9,430 nt of DNA, from contig MNUO01000096.1 in assembly GCA_001871015.1 (NCBI GenBank), positions 1 to 9,430 of the forward strand. Direction: 5' to 3'. The notes under the pieces are model-generated. The model was not told the DNA's origin. It made no database searches and was given only the letters and a program-made list of their open reading frames with translations. Shown in pieces: positions 1 to 5,682 of this stretch. How positions within the stretch are numbered: the stretch's first letter is position 1; each line of letters starts with the position of its first letter. The position numbers and the translations under genes are program-made. The DNA is from Candidatus Desantisbacteria bacterium CG1_02_38_46. Lineage in GTDB: Bacteria; Desantisbacteria; UBA1551; UBA1559.

Positions 1-175
1 ACTGGCAGTCATAATAAGTGTTGGTGCTATATCCACAGGAACAATGAAATTTCTCTTGTGTTTTCTCAATCTCAATGTGCAATATGAATTCTGAGCCCTG
101 TTCTTCAAAGTGGAATCGTTCAACCTTATAACCTGGAATATCAATGAGCCGGTTTATGTCCTCTTGGTTAATCAT
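1..175 (-). CDS. ISL3-like family transposase, N-terminal part (cut by window edge)
   Basis: The first 58 codons of a minus-strand gene are visible; the rest lies left of the window. The start is ATG at 175-173, with an AGGAGG ribosome binding site at 187-182. The peptide begins MINQEDINRLIDIPGYKVER and reaches a Cys-x-Cys-Gly motif at residues 45-48 (FHCSCG), followed by TYYD. ISL3 transposases carry a short N-terminal zinc-binding region of this kind before a helix-turn-helix and the DDE catalytic domain. Promoter, leader hairpin and a probable terminal repeat upstream all fit an insertion sequence. The assignment rests on the N-terminal domain and the flanking architecture, because the catalytic domain is not visible. 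Whether the element is intact cannot be judged here. Confidence 0.68.
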   Translation of the reverse strand, partial: MINQEDINRLIDIPGYKVERFHFEEQGSEFILHIEIEKTQEKFHCSCGYSTNTYYDCQ

Positions 176-182
176 GCCTAAC

Positions 183-211
183 CTCCTGTATTTCATTCGT
201 TCCTACAGGAG
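183..211 (-). promoter_or_regulatory. Leader hairpin covering the transposase ribosome binding site
   Basis: On the minus strand CTCCTGTA (211-204) and TACAGGAG (190-183) are exact reverse complements, separated by a 13-nt loop. The second arm contains most of the AGGAGG Shine-Dalgarno sequence at 187-182. The start expected from the element's own promoter is near 206, which would drop most of the first arm. Only longer transcripts entering from outside would therefore carry the whole hairpin. The pairing is seen directly; the regulatory role is inferred by analogy with IS10 and IS50 leaders. Confidence 0.7.
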
Positions 212-212
212 T

Positions 213-241
213 ATTATAACGATAATAGGCGGATTAGTCAA
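213..241 (-). promoter_or_regulatory. Sigma-70 type promoter of the transposase
   Basis: On the minus strand TTGACT (241-236) and TATAAT (218-213) are separated by exactly 17 bp. It lies inside the inferred insertion sequence, and the expected transcript starts around 206. That is about 30 nt upstream of the transposase ATG. Confidence 0.75.
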
Positions 242-273
242 GAGGGCTTACCCACACTTTTCCCTGAAGAACC

Positions 274-296
274 ATAAGTTTTTGCTTTTGTGCCAT
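274..296 (-). pseudogene. Start of a gene apparently cut by the insertion sequence
   Basis: On the minus strand an ATG at 296-294 follows an AGGTGG sequence at a usable distance and encodes MAQKQKL before the sequence meets the inferred insertion sequence end at 273. Reading on into the element gives a short tail and a stop. The simplest reading is a gene interrupted after seven codons. Too little remains to identify it, and its remainder would lie beyond the left edge. A promoter stands just upstream at 360-387. It could also be a chance start codon. Confidence 0.3.
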
Positions 297-299
297 GGC

Positions 300-353
300 T
301 TACTCTTCCACCTGTTTTTTCACTGTTACAATCCTGCCGGTTTCTGTTTTCAT
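300..353 (-). CDS. Possible 17-residue leader peptide
   Basis: A short minus-strand ORF, MKTETGRIVTVKKQVEE, begins at the position where transcription from the promoter at 360-387 should start, so it would be leaderless. It ends with TAA three bases before the ATG at 296. No ribosome binding site precedes it. The peptide resembles nothing I recognise. It may be only the untranslated leader of the interrupted gene. Confidence 0.15.
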   Translation of the reverse strand: MKTETGRIVTVKKQVEE

Positions 354-359
354 ATTACT

Positions 360-387
360 ATTATATCATTTTAGACCAAAAAGTCAA
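360..387 (-). promoter_or_regulatory. Sigma-70 type promoter directed into the insertion sequence
   Basis: On the minus strand TTGACT (387-382) and TATAAT (365-360) are 16 bp apart. The promoter lies outside the inferred element and reads leftward into it, so it probably belonged to the gene interrupted at 273. It would supply the external transcripts that the leader hairpin at 183-211 could silence. Confidence 0.55.
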
Positions 388-427
388 GTTTTAAGGGGTG
401 GAAATGGGGTAAAAGTTAACATTAGGT

Positions 428-1132
428 CTACTTTTGTTTACAGAATTGATTAAAAGAATTATAATCTTTAGCATTAATAGATTTCGGATACTTGAAAGAA
501 CGCAAATTTTGAAAAAATTCTGGTGCGGACCAGGTGTTTTTATCTGAACCTTGTCTTTTTAGAAAAGAAACTTTATCGGCATGCTTTAAGTTTTGCAAAT
601 GTTCACAAATAGCCAATATTGCTTCGTCAGATGTTAATATGGCAAAATCTCTATCTGAATATAGATTAGTCATTTCAATTCCCTGTGCGATAACAAGCAG
701 ATCAAACGTACTGGGGAACTTCTTATTACCATCTTTTTTAAGTAGTCTACGTGCGGCGTGTTCCTTCTTTAAGAATTCCCAAGCAGGTTGATATACAAGA
801 TGGGCATTAAATAGATGATATCTGTTCAACTCAACGTGATAATATAATTGAAGTCTTTTATATTCATCGTCTCTGGATACATCATCAATAAAATCCCATT
901 TGGCTTTTTTAAATTTATCCTCCGTGATTTTTTCATTCACCCTTTCTTCATAGTAACATTTGCTTGCTAAAACGCTAAATACTTCGCCAATGCAAAAATT
1001 TGGAATGAAAATTAGATATTCTCCTCGTTGCCCTCCTTTGCGTAATTCTGTAAAAACTTTTTTGATACGAGGATCCCCTGTGTAGAAATCCACAATGACA
1101 TTGGTATCAAGCAAAAAGAATTTTTTTGTCAT
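428..1132 (-). CDS. PIN-domain protein (VapC-like putative ribonuclease)
   Basis: This 234-residue protein has the PIN fold signature. It opens FFLLDTNVIVDFY with Asp9, then Glu50 in IPNFCIGEVFSVL, Asp144 in STFDLLVIAQG and Asp169 in FAILTSDEAI, so all four expected metal-binding acidic residues are present. PIN proteins are Mg2+/Mn2+-dependent RNases, and many are toxins of VapBC modules. At 234 residues it is much longer than the usual 130-150; the extra length is mainly between Glu50 and Asp144 plus about 50 residues at the C-terminus. The ATG overlaps the stop of the upstream small gene (ATGA), with a GGGAGGG ribosome binding site inside that gene. The tight coupling suggests a toxin-antitoxin type pair. 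A stand-alone RNA-processing role is possible. Confidence 0.82.
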   Translation of the reverse strand: MTKKFFLLDTNVIVDFYTGDPRIKKVFTELRKGGQRGEYLIFIPNFCIGEVFSVLASKCYYEERVNEKITEDKFKKAKWDFIDDVSRDDEYKRLQLYYHVELNRYHLFNAHLVYQPAWEFLKKEHAARRLLKKDGNKKFPSTFDLLVIAQGIEMTNLYSDRDFAILTSDEAILAICEHLQNLKHADKVSFLKRQGSDKNTWSAPEFFQNLRSFKYPKSINAKDYNSFNQFCKQK

Positions 1133-1326
1133 CTTATTCCCTCCCAGTTATAACTATCGTTCCAGCTAAGTTCAATAATTTTTTTCTTTGATACAAACCA
1201 GATTTGCAATTCTGGGAATTCAGGACCTTGACTGCCAATTTTTTTTCCGCATGGCTCTTCGCAATCTCTTTTTCCTTTAATTTTTACTATCCATTTCTTT
1301 ACATCGTCTTGGCTAACTTTTGTCAA
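1129..1326 (-). CDS. Small protein of unknown function, candidate antitoxin partner of the PIN protein
   Basis: A 65-residue ORF starts at TTG (1326-1324), six bases after AGGAG of an AAAGGAG ribosome binding site at about 1339-1333. Its stop overlaps the ATG of the PIN gene by 4 bp, so the two are probably translationally coupled. The protein is rich in lysine and tryptophan. It has two cysteines (CEEPC, residues 22-26) and ends in the aromatic, acidic stretch IELSWNDSYNWEGIR. I see no AbrB, ribbon-helix-helix, Phd/YefM or helix-turn-helix signature, so it does not belong to the common VapB classes that I can recognise. Position and size match an antitoxin; the function itself is inference. 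It begins 69 bp downstream of the pyruvate kinase stop and may share its transcript. Confidence 0.65.
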   Translation of the reverse strand: MTKVSQDDVKKWIVKIKGKRDCEEPCGKKIGSQGPEFPELQIWFVSKKKIIELSWNDSYNWEGIR

Positions 1327-1395
1327 ATTCCGCTCCTTTCGTTACCGACGAGATATCAACTCCCTTTACGGAGGCTGGGTTATGGAACACTCCTG

Positions 1396-2808
1396 TTAAA
1401 CTTCGACTACAGAAATATTTGCCTGAAATGGTTTTTCTTTTATTCCACTTGTAATGATTGCTATATCACCTTCATTAACCAACCCCTCTCTTCTTACATG
1501 CTTGACAAATGTTTTATAATTCTGTTCTACATCTTTTACTTTTTTACCAATTAAAACTTTTATTCCCCAATAGACAAGTAATTTCATTGCAATTGTTTTA
1601 TTTACCGTAACAGCAATTATCGGTAATTGTGGACGATATTGTGAAATTATTTTTGCAGTATTCCCAGTCTTAGTTAAACAGATTATTACTTTCACATTAT
1701 CAACTTGTGAAAGTTTATCAATCGCTATACCTAACCCTTGAATTAGCCCGCGTTCTTGTGGATAAAATTCTTCTGAAGTTAAGGTTCTTCGGTAATCAGT
1801 GGAATTTTCTACTGTGTTAATAATGCTGGATATTTCTTGCACTGCTTCAACTGGATATTTTCCTACAGATGTTTCGGCTGAAAGCATTAAACAATCTGCC
1901 CCATCTAACACACCGTTAGCAACATCATTCACTTCTGCGCGAGTAGGATGAGGATTTGTTGTCATTGAATCAAGCATCTGTGTTGCAACTATTACCGGTT
2001 TACCTGATTTACGACATTTTCTAATTATTTCTTTTTGTATTAGAGGTACTTCTGCTCTTGGTATACATACGCCTAAGTCACCACGTGCAATCATTATACC
2101 GTCGGAAACATCAATTATACTGTCAATATTATTTAATCCTTCAGCATCTTCAATTTTAGCAATTAGTGATATTTCATTATTGTTTCTAAGCAGATTTCTT
2201 ATTTTTAGAATATTTTCTTTTTTTCTTGTGAAAGATACTGCAACATAATTTACTCCGAGTTTCATGCCAAAATTTAAATCATTTATATCATATTGAGTAA
2301 CCAGGGGGGATGGTAGAGGTTTATCTGGCAAAGAGACTCCTTTACGTTCTGATAATTCACCGCCGATAATCACTTCAGATTCGATATTTCTATTATTAAC
2401 CTTCTTTACTAATAGTTCTATTTTGCCATCATCAAGAAATATTCTATCGTCTTTAGCTAAGTACCCGTGTAGTTTTTTATAATCTACATTTACTCTGTTT
2501 CTATCTCCTGAACAGTTTTCGGTAGTTAAAATAAATTTCTCGCCAGGCTGTAAGACTATATTTTTTATTCCTGGTTTGAATTTACCAATGCGAATCTTTG
2601 GACCCTGTAAATCCTGCATGATTCCTATGTATTTACTCAATTTATTTGATGCTTTTCGTATAATGACGATATGCTCTCCGTGTTGCTCATGAGTGCCATG
2701 CGAGAAATTCAGACGTGCAATGTCCATACCCGATTTTATCATTTTTTCTATCGTAGTTGGTTTTTCTGATGCAGGACCTATAGTACAAATAATTTTTGTC
2801 TTACACAT
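1396..2808 (-). CDS. pyk: Pyruvate kinase
   Basis: This enzyme converts phosphoenolpyruvate and ADP to pyruvate and ATP, the last step of glycolysis, in the cytoplasm. The 470 residues match the usual bacterial length. Visible motifs are KTKIICTIGPAS at the N-terminus, GMDIARLNFSHG (28-38, nucleotide and K+ site residues), the start of the mobile B domain after DLQGPK (66-71), catalytic Lys218 in SLIAKIEDAEG, metal ligands Glu220 and Asp244 (ARGDLG), and TRAEVNDVANGVLDGAD (289-305). A C-terminal regulatory domain contains LTKTGNTA (379-385). Leu67, Gln68, Lys71 and Ile74 are the residues associated with K+-independent pyruvate kinases. The ATG lies 3 bp beyond the phosphorylase stop, and its GGAG ribosome binding site is inside that gene's last codons, so the two are coupled. 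The coding strand is noticeably AT-rich compared with the DUF502 gene. Confidence 0.96.
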   Translation of the reverse strand: MCKTKIICTIGPASEKPTTIEKMIKSGMDIARLNFSHGTHEQHGEHIVIIRKASNKLSKYIGIMQDLQGPKIRIGKFKPGIKNIVLQPGEKFILTTENCSGDRNRVNVDYKKLHGYLAKDDRIFLDDGKIELLVKKVNNRNIESEVIIGGELSERKGVSLPDKPLPSPLVTQYDINDLNFGMKLGVNYVAVSFTRKKENILKIRNLLRNNNEISLIAKIEDAEGLNNIDSIIDVSDGIMIARGDLGVCIPRAEVPLIQKEIIRKCRKSGKPVIVATQMLDSMTTNPHPTRAEVNDVANGVLDGADCLMLSAETSVGKYPVEAVQEISSIINTVENSTDYRRTLTSEEFYPQERGLIQGLGIAIDKLSQVDNVKVIICLTKTGNTAKIISQYRPQLPIIAVTVNKTIAMKLLVYWGIKVLIGKKVKDVEQNYKTFVKHVRREGLVNEGDIAIITSGIKEKPFQANISVVEV

Positions 2809-2811
2809 ATT

Positions 2812-4512
2812 CTACTCCAGATACGCATTCAGCACATACTCGTGAACCATTCTGTGCGTATTAAAAAAAGAGGCATTAAATGCAATGCAATATTGCATAA
2901 TATTTAGCCACTGCTCTTTCTCTTTATAGAACATTGGAATAATTATATTTTCCAGTTTTTTGTATAAATCCTGAGCATCTTTCTCGTCAGAATTTTCCTC
3001 AATTGATTTTTTCCCAATAGACCATCCTGTAATACCCTCAATACATCCTTCTACCCACCAACCATCTAAGACACTAAAGTTTGGGACTCCGCTAAGGGAT
3101 GCCTTCATACCGGAAGTACCTGAAGCTTCTCTGGGTCTTAAAGGTGTATTTAACCAAAGGTCAACCCCGGAGGTAACCATTTTTCCCAGTTCCATATCGT
3201 AATTTTCGAGATATACTATCTTTATATCATTTTTAATTCTGTGGGTACATTCAAAAATTCCCTTTATTAACTCCTTCCCGGGTATATCTTTCGGATGTGC
3301 TTTCCCAGCAAATACAATCTGTATTTTCCCTGCTTTTTTGGAAATATCAATAAGCCTGTCAACATCGAAGAACAAAAGACCTGCTCTTTTATACGTAGAT
3401 GCTCTTCTTGCAAACCCTATTGTGAATGTTTCATAATCCATCCCGGTATTTGATTCTTTGTTAATATAATCTATCAGTTTTATCTTTGCTTCCATATGTG
3501 CATTCCATATTTCAATTTTTGGAATACTAATGATATACCTTAATGTAAAAGGGTCCTTTGCCCAACCAGGAATATACTTATTGTACAATTTTCTAAAACT
3601 TTCAGGCGCCCATGAGTATGGATGAACTCCATTGGTTATAGAATCAATCGGATAGCCTGGAAACATTTCACGAGAAATCTCACCGTGTTTTTTTGCAACA
3701 CCATTTATGTATTCAGATAAATTTAATGCAAGTAAAGTCATATTAAGATTCTCTTCGCCAGCAAGCGTTTTAAGAACATCTAATGGTATGGGTTCTCCTA
3801 AGACATTTCTTACTAAATCATAAGAAAATTTGTCATGACCTGCTGGGACAGGTGTGTGCGTAGTAAAAACACAGAGGTTGCGCACCTCATCAAAGTTAAA
3901 TACATCTTCGCTTCTTTTATTCTCTCGTAACAGTTCCAAAGCTAATAGGCTTGCATGCCCTTCGTTCATATGGTATTTTTTTATATCAGTATAGCCAAGT
4001 TTACGGAGCATACGCACACCGCCAACTCCTAAAACAATTTCCTGTGCAAGTCGATATTTTTCATCTCCGCCATAGAGGTAATTAGTAAGTGCCCTGCCAT
4101 AATCTGTATTCGCAGAAATGTCAGTATCCAGAAAAAGTATAGGAACAGAATAGTTCTCGTCTACAGATTTTAAATTGTATTTCCATGCTTGAACAGTTAC
4201 ATTTCTATTTTCAATTTCTACAGTAATTTTATCCGGTAGCAGTTCTAAAAAATCCGATGGTGTCCATTGAGCCGGGAGTTCTATTTGTCTGCCTGCATCA
4301 TCTAACTTTTGATAGAAATATCCTTTTCTGTACAACAAAGTAACCGCAATAACCGGCACCTTTAAGTCAGCACATGACTTGAGTGTATCTCCAGCTAAAA
4401 TTCCAAGTCCACCACTATAAGTTGGAATTCTTGAATCAATACCTATCTCCATTGAAAAATAGGCTATCCTTTTATCCTTTTTTATTTCTTCATTAAAAGG
4501 TTTTTCCATCAT
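2812..4512 (-). CDS. glgP: Alpha-glucan (glycogen/maltodextrin) phosphorylase, compact form
   Basis: This GT35-family enzyme releases glucose 1-phosphate from alpha-1,4-glucans using phosphate and pyridoxal phosphate. Family motifs, numbered from the chosen start, are AYFSMEIGI near residue 17, TYSGGLGILAGD (31-42), LLYRKGYF, HMNEGHAS with His186, THTPVPAGH (218-226) and FARRASTYKR (367-376). The PLP-binding Lys470 is in EASGTSGMKASL. The protein is about 566 residues, whereas many relatives are near 850 and carry an N-terminal DUF3417 domain, which is absent here. I chose ATG at 4512 because GGGAGG lies nine bases upstream (4527-4522) and it clears the DUF502 stop. A GTG at 4554 in the same frame is possible and would add 14 residues and overlap DUF502 by 17 bp. 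Pyruvate kinase follows immediately. Confidence 0.93.
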   Translation of the reverse strand: MMEKPFNEEIKKDKRIAYFSMEIGIDSRIPTYSGGLGILAGDTLKSCADLKVPVIAVTLLYRKGYFYQKLDDAGRQIELPAQWTPSDFLELLPDKITVEIENRNVTVQAWKYNLKSVDENYSVPILFLDTDISANTDYGRALTNYLYGGDEKYRLAQEIVLGVGGVRMLRKLGYTDIKKYHMNEGHASLLALELLRENKRSEDVFNFDEVRNLCVFTTHTPVPAGHDKFSYDLVRNVLGEPIPLDVLKTLAGEENLNMTLLALNLSEYINGVAKKHGEISREMFPGYPIDSITNGVHPYSWAPESFRKLYNKYIPGWAKDPFTLRYIISIPKIEIWNAHMEAKIKLIDYINKESNTGMDYETFTIGFARRASTYKRAGLLFFDVDRLIDISKKAGKIQIVFAGKAHPKDIPGKELIKGIFECTHRIKNDIKIVYLENYDMELGKMVTSGVDLWLNTPLRPREASGTSGMKASLSGVPNFSVLDGWWVEGCIEGITGWSIGKKSIEENSDEKDAQDLYKKLENIIIPMFYKEKEQWLNIMQYCIAFNASFFNTHRMVHEYVLNAYLE

Positions 4513-4521
4513 TTCTAAATA

Positions 4522-4527
4522 CCTCCC
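4522..4527 (-). promoter_or_regulatory. Ribosome binding site that fixes the phosphorylase start
   Basis: GGGAGG on the minus strand, nine bases before ATG at 4512. It lies inside the longer reading frame that begins with GTG at 4554, and it is the main argument for the shorter protein. Confidence 0.6.
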
Positions 4528-4537
4528 TGATTCTTTA

Positions 4538-5158
4538 TCAAATATTTTTATCACCTTCCTTCGCAGAGACAGCGCCGGTGATTGCCCAGCGCAGGGCCTC
4601 CTCTGTTTTCATATTTATAGGTTTAATTTTAGAGCGCGGAATATAGACGGTGAATCCTCCTACCTGGTAACTCCATGGCAGGTATACTGCCACCGTTTCA
4701 TTATTTCCCATTCCTTCCGGGGCATCGCTGAAGTCAGAGCGGGTTACTAACCCCAGAAGTCGCGTATCCGAGTCGCCTATGGTGACCATTACAACCTGAT
4801 TACTGCTGGATTTCTGAGTGCCGCTCAGGTATTGCGCCAGCTGTTTCAAAGAACCATATATTTCTTTGACAAGAGGGATTTTTTCCAGAAACGATTCTAT
4901 CCATCTCCACGTCTTGCGGACAAACCACACCTGAATAAACAGTCCCATGAGAAGGATAAGAATAACTCCAAGCACAACGCCCATTCCCGGGATATACCAA
5001 TTCACTGGCAAAATCCAGCGAAGAATCACTCCGAATGTGGATTCAAACCACTTCCCCAATTTGACTACTAAATAGATAGTGATGAACAGGGGCAGGATTG
5101 CCAGAAGTCCTTTAAGAAATATCTTGTAGATGCTTGTTTTCTCTATAGATTTAGCCAC
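4538..5158 (-). CDS. DUF502 family inner-membrane protein
   Basis: This 206-residue protein has the DUF502 layout. A short basic N-terminus precedes a first membrane helix at about 13-34 (LKGLLAILPLFITIYLVV), and a second helix lies at about 57-80. Then comes the conserved IPLVKEIYGSLKQ segment (94-106), followed by a soluble C-terminal domain with VTRSDF, QVGGFTVYIPRSKI (165-178) and a final TEEALRWAITGA. The molecular function of the family is not established. The start is GTG at 5158 with GAAAGGAG upstream at normal spacing. It sits between the brnT remnant (29 bp away) and the phosphorylase gene, probably in one transcript. Its GC content is visibly higher than that of the two enzyme genes after it, which hints at a different history. 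Confidence 0.88.
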   Translation of the reverse strand: MAKSIEKTSIYKIFLKGLLAILPLFITIYLVVKLGKWFESTFGVILRWILPVNWYIPGMGVVLGVILILLMGLFIQVWFVRKTWRWIESFLEKIPLVKEIYGSLKQLAQYLSGTQKSSSNQVVMVTIGDSDTRLLGLVTRSDFSDAPEGMGNNETVAVYLPWSYQVGGFTVYIPRSKIKPINMKTEEALRWAITGAVSAKEGDKNI

Positions 5159-5187
5159 AATATTCTCCTTTCAAAGAAATATTTTAA

Positions 5188-5379
5188 TCAAAGATTGATA
5201 TGGTTTGCCCAAAATTTTCTTTCTTCTCTTTGAGAGTGTTTTTCATCTCTGAAGATAAACTTCGGATTGCTCTCAAAAGCTTCTTCAGCTTCTCTATTTG
5301 CAACATTGTGTTTGGCTAAGTTTTTGTCAATGTTGCCCTTATCCCATTCAAAACTGAACAGTTTAGTCAAAATCTGCAT
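5188..5379 (-). pseudogene. Truncated BrnT-like toxin remnant
   Basis: The 63-residue product opens FSFEWDKGNIDKNLAKHNV, then EAEEAFESNPKFIFRDEKHS and REERKF. These match the first two thirds of BrnT (type II toxin of the BrnT/BrnA system, an RNase). Complete BrnT proteins are about 90-95 residues and continue with a G-x-T segment and a strand ending in an R-x-I-S-A-R motif. Here the frame ends in WANHINL. A neighbouring frame reads GQTISIFD before stopping, so a small frameshift plus loss of the 3' end is likely. No brnA antitoxin gene follows. No ribosome binding site precedes the ATG, which coincides with the predicted transcription start. It could be a short functional relative, but decay is more likely. 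Confidence 0.6.
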
Positions 5380-5385
5380 AAATTA

Positions 5386-5413
5386 AGTATATCAAAAAAT
5401 ATATATTTGTCAA
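5386..5413 (-). promoter_or_regulatory. Sigma-70 type promoter for the minus-strand cluster
   Basis: On the minus strand TTGACA (5413-5408) and TATACT (5391-5386) are 16 bp apart with an AT-rich spacer. The expected transcript begins near 5379, at the ATG of the brnT remnant. It could carry DUF502, phosphorylase, pyruvate kinase and perhaps the PIN pair, since gaps between these genes are short. Confidence 0.65.
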
Positions 5414-5416
5414 CAA

Positions 5417-5468
5417 AAATCAGACCTTCCTCCATGAAGATCGGCGGATCTTCGAGAAGGTCTGATTT
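5417..5468. repeat. Large two-part hairpin (REP-like relative or terminator-like)
   Basis: The outer arms AAATCAGACCTTC (5417-5429) and GAAGGTCTGATTT (5456-5468) are perfect reverse complements. Inside them GAAGATC (5436-5442) and GATCTTC (5447-5453) pair around GGCG. The two stems are separated by a 6-nt and a 2-nt internal loop. It lies immediately upstream of the -35 box of the minus-strand promoter. On the minus strand it ends in a run of five T, so it could also stop transcription coming leftward. Confidence 0.75.
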
Positions 5469-5470
5469 AC

Positions 5471-5493
5471 GTAACTCAGGACTTTAGTCCTGA
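5471..5493 (+). repeat. REP-like hairpin repeat, copy A
   Basis: GTAAC head followed by the palindrome TCAGGACT-TT-AGTCCTGA with 8-bp arms. It is identical to copy B, whose start is 29 bp downstream, and it stands head-to-head with the large hairpin on its left. Confidence 0.85.
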
Positions 5494-5499
5494 CCTGCC

Positions 5500-5522
5500 G
5501 TAACTCAGGACTTTAGTCCTGA
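5500..5522 (+). repeat. REP-like hairpin repeat, copy B
   Basis: Exact second copy of the 23-bp unit, separated from copy A by the 6-bp sequence CCTGCC. Both copies are preceded by C. Confidence 0.85.
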
Positions 5523-5524
5523 TA

Positions 5525-5547
5525 TCAAACCTAAAGGTTTGAGTTAC
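5525..5547 (-). repeat. REP-like hairpin repeat, copy C (inverted, variant stem)
   Basis: Read on the minus strand it has the same GTAAC head, then TCAAACCT-TT-AGGTTTGA. The stem core differs from copies A and B (AACC for GGAC), yet pairing stays perfect because the opposite arm has changed to match. Confidence 0.8.
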
Positions 5548-5555
5548 AACACTTT

Positions 5556-5564
5556 TGGTATAAT
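5556..5564 (+). promoter_or_regulatory. Possible extended -10 element
   Basis: TGGTATAAT matches an extended -10 (TGnTATAAT), with no good -35 box at standard spacing. It could be a second start for the plus-strand genes, but it is weakly supported. Apart from this, 5548-5624 shows no recognisable feature. Confidence 0.25.
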
Positions 5565-5624
5565 TTCCTTAGCTATCAAGAAAAATGAAATGCACTAAAA
5601 TGAAACAACGCACTTCGAAAACAC

Positions 5625-5653
5625 TTGACAAAACTATATTTCTGTGCTATAAT
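5625..5653 (+). promoter_or_regulatory. Fully consensus sigma-70 promoter with extended -10
   Basis: TTGACA (5625-5630) and TATAAT (5648-5653) are separated by exactly 17 bp, and TGC precedes the -10, giving an extended -10. Transcription should begin near 5660, about 23 nt before the start of the small membrane protein gene. Confidence 0.88.
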
Positions 5654-5682
5654 TTAAGATAATTAAATAATTGGAGGTGACC

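Larger units (their letters stand above)
1..273 (-). mobile_element. Insertion sequence, ISL3-like, transposase-proximal end
   Basis: The outer end is placed at 273. Read inward on the minus strand it starts GGTTCTTCAGGGAAAAGTG and continues TGGGTAAGCCC. ISL3-family ends typically begin GG(C/T)TCTT and contain a GTGTGGGT-like block, so the placement is from family resemblance. The opposite end is outside the window, so neither the inverted repeat pair nor the usual 8-bp target duplication can be confirmed. The candidate duplication next to the end is ATAAGTTT at 274-281. Confidence 0.6.

Noticed and set aside
144-374. Plus-strand ORF of 76 codons across the insertion sequence end
   Set aside because: It runs antisense to the transposase start and through both promoters and the hairpin, has no ribosome binding site and has a low-complexity composition.
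400-440. Possible terminator after the PIN gene (AAAAGT and ACTTTT arms)
   Set aside because: The stem is only six A/T-rich pairs with a 13-nt loop and no convincing T run after it.
1204-1554. Plus-strand ORF of 116 codons opposite the small gene and the pyk 3' end
   Set aside because: It lies antisense to two supported genes, has no ribosome binding site, and its phenylalanine-rich product is what AT-rich antisense reading produces.
5471-5547. Repeated units considered as a small CRISPR array
   Set aside because: The spacing is only 2-6 bp, one copy is inverted with a changed stem, and no cas gene is present.
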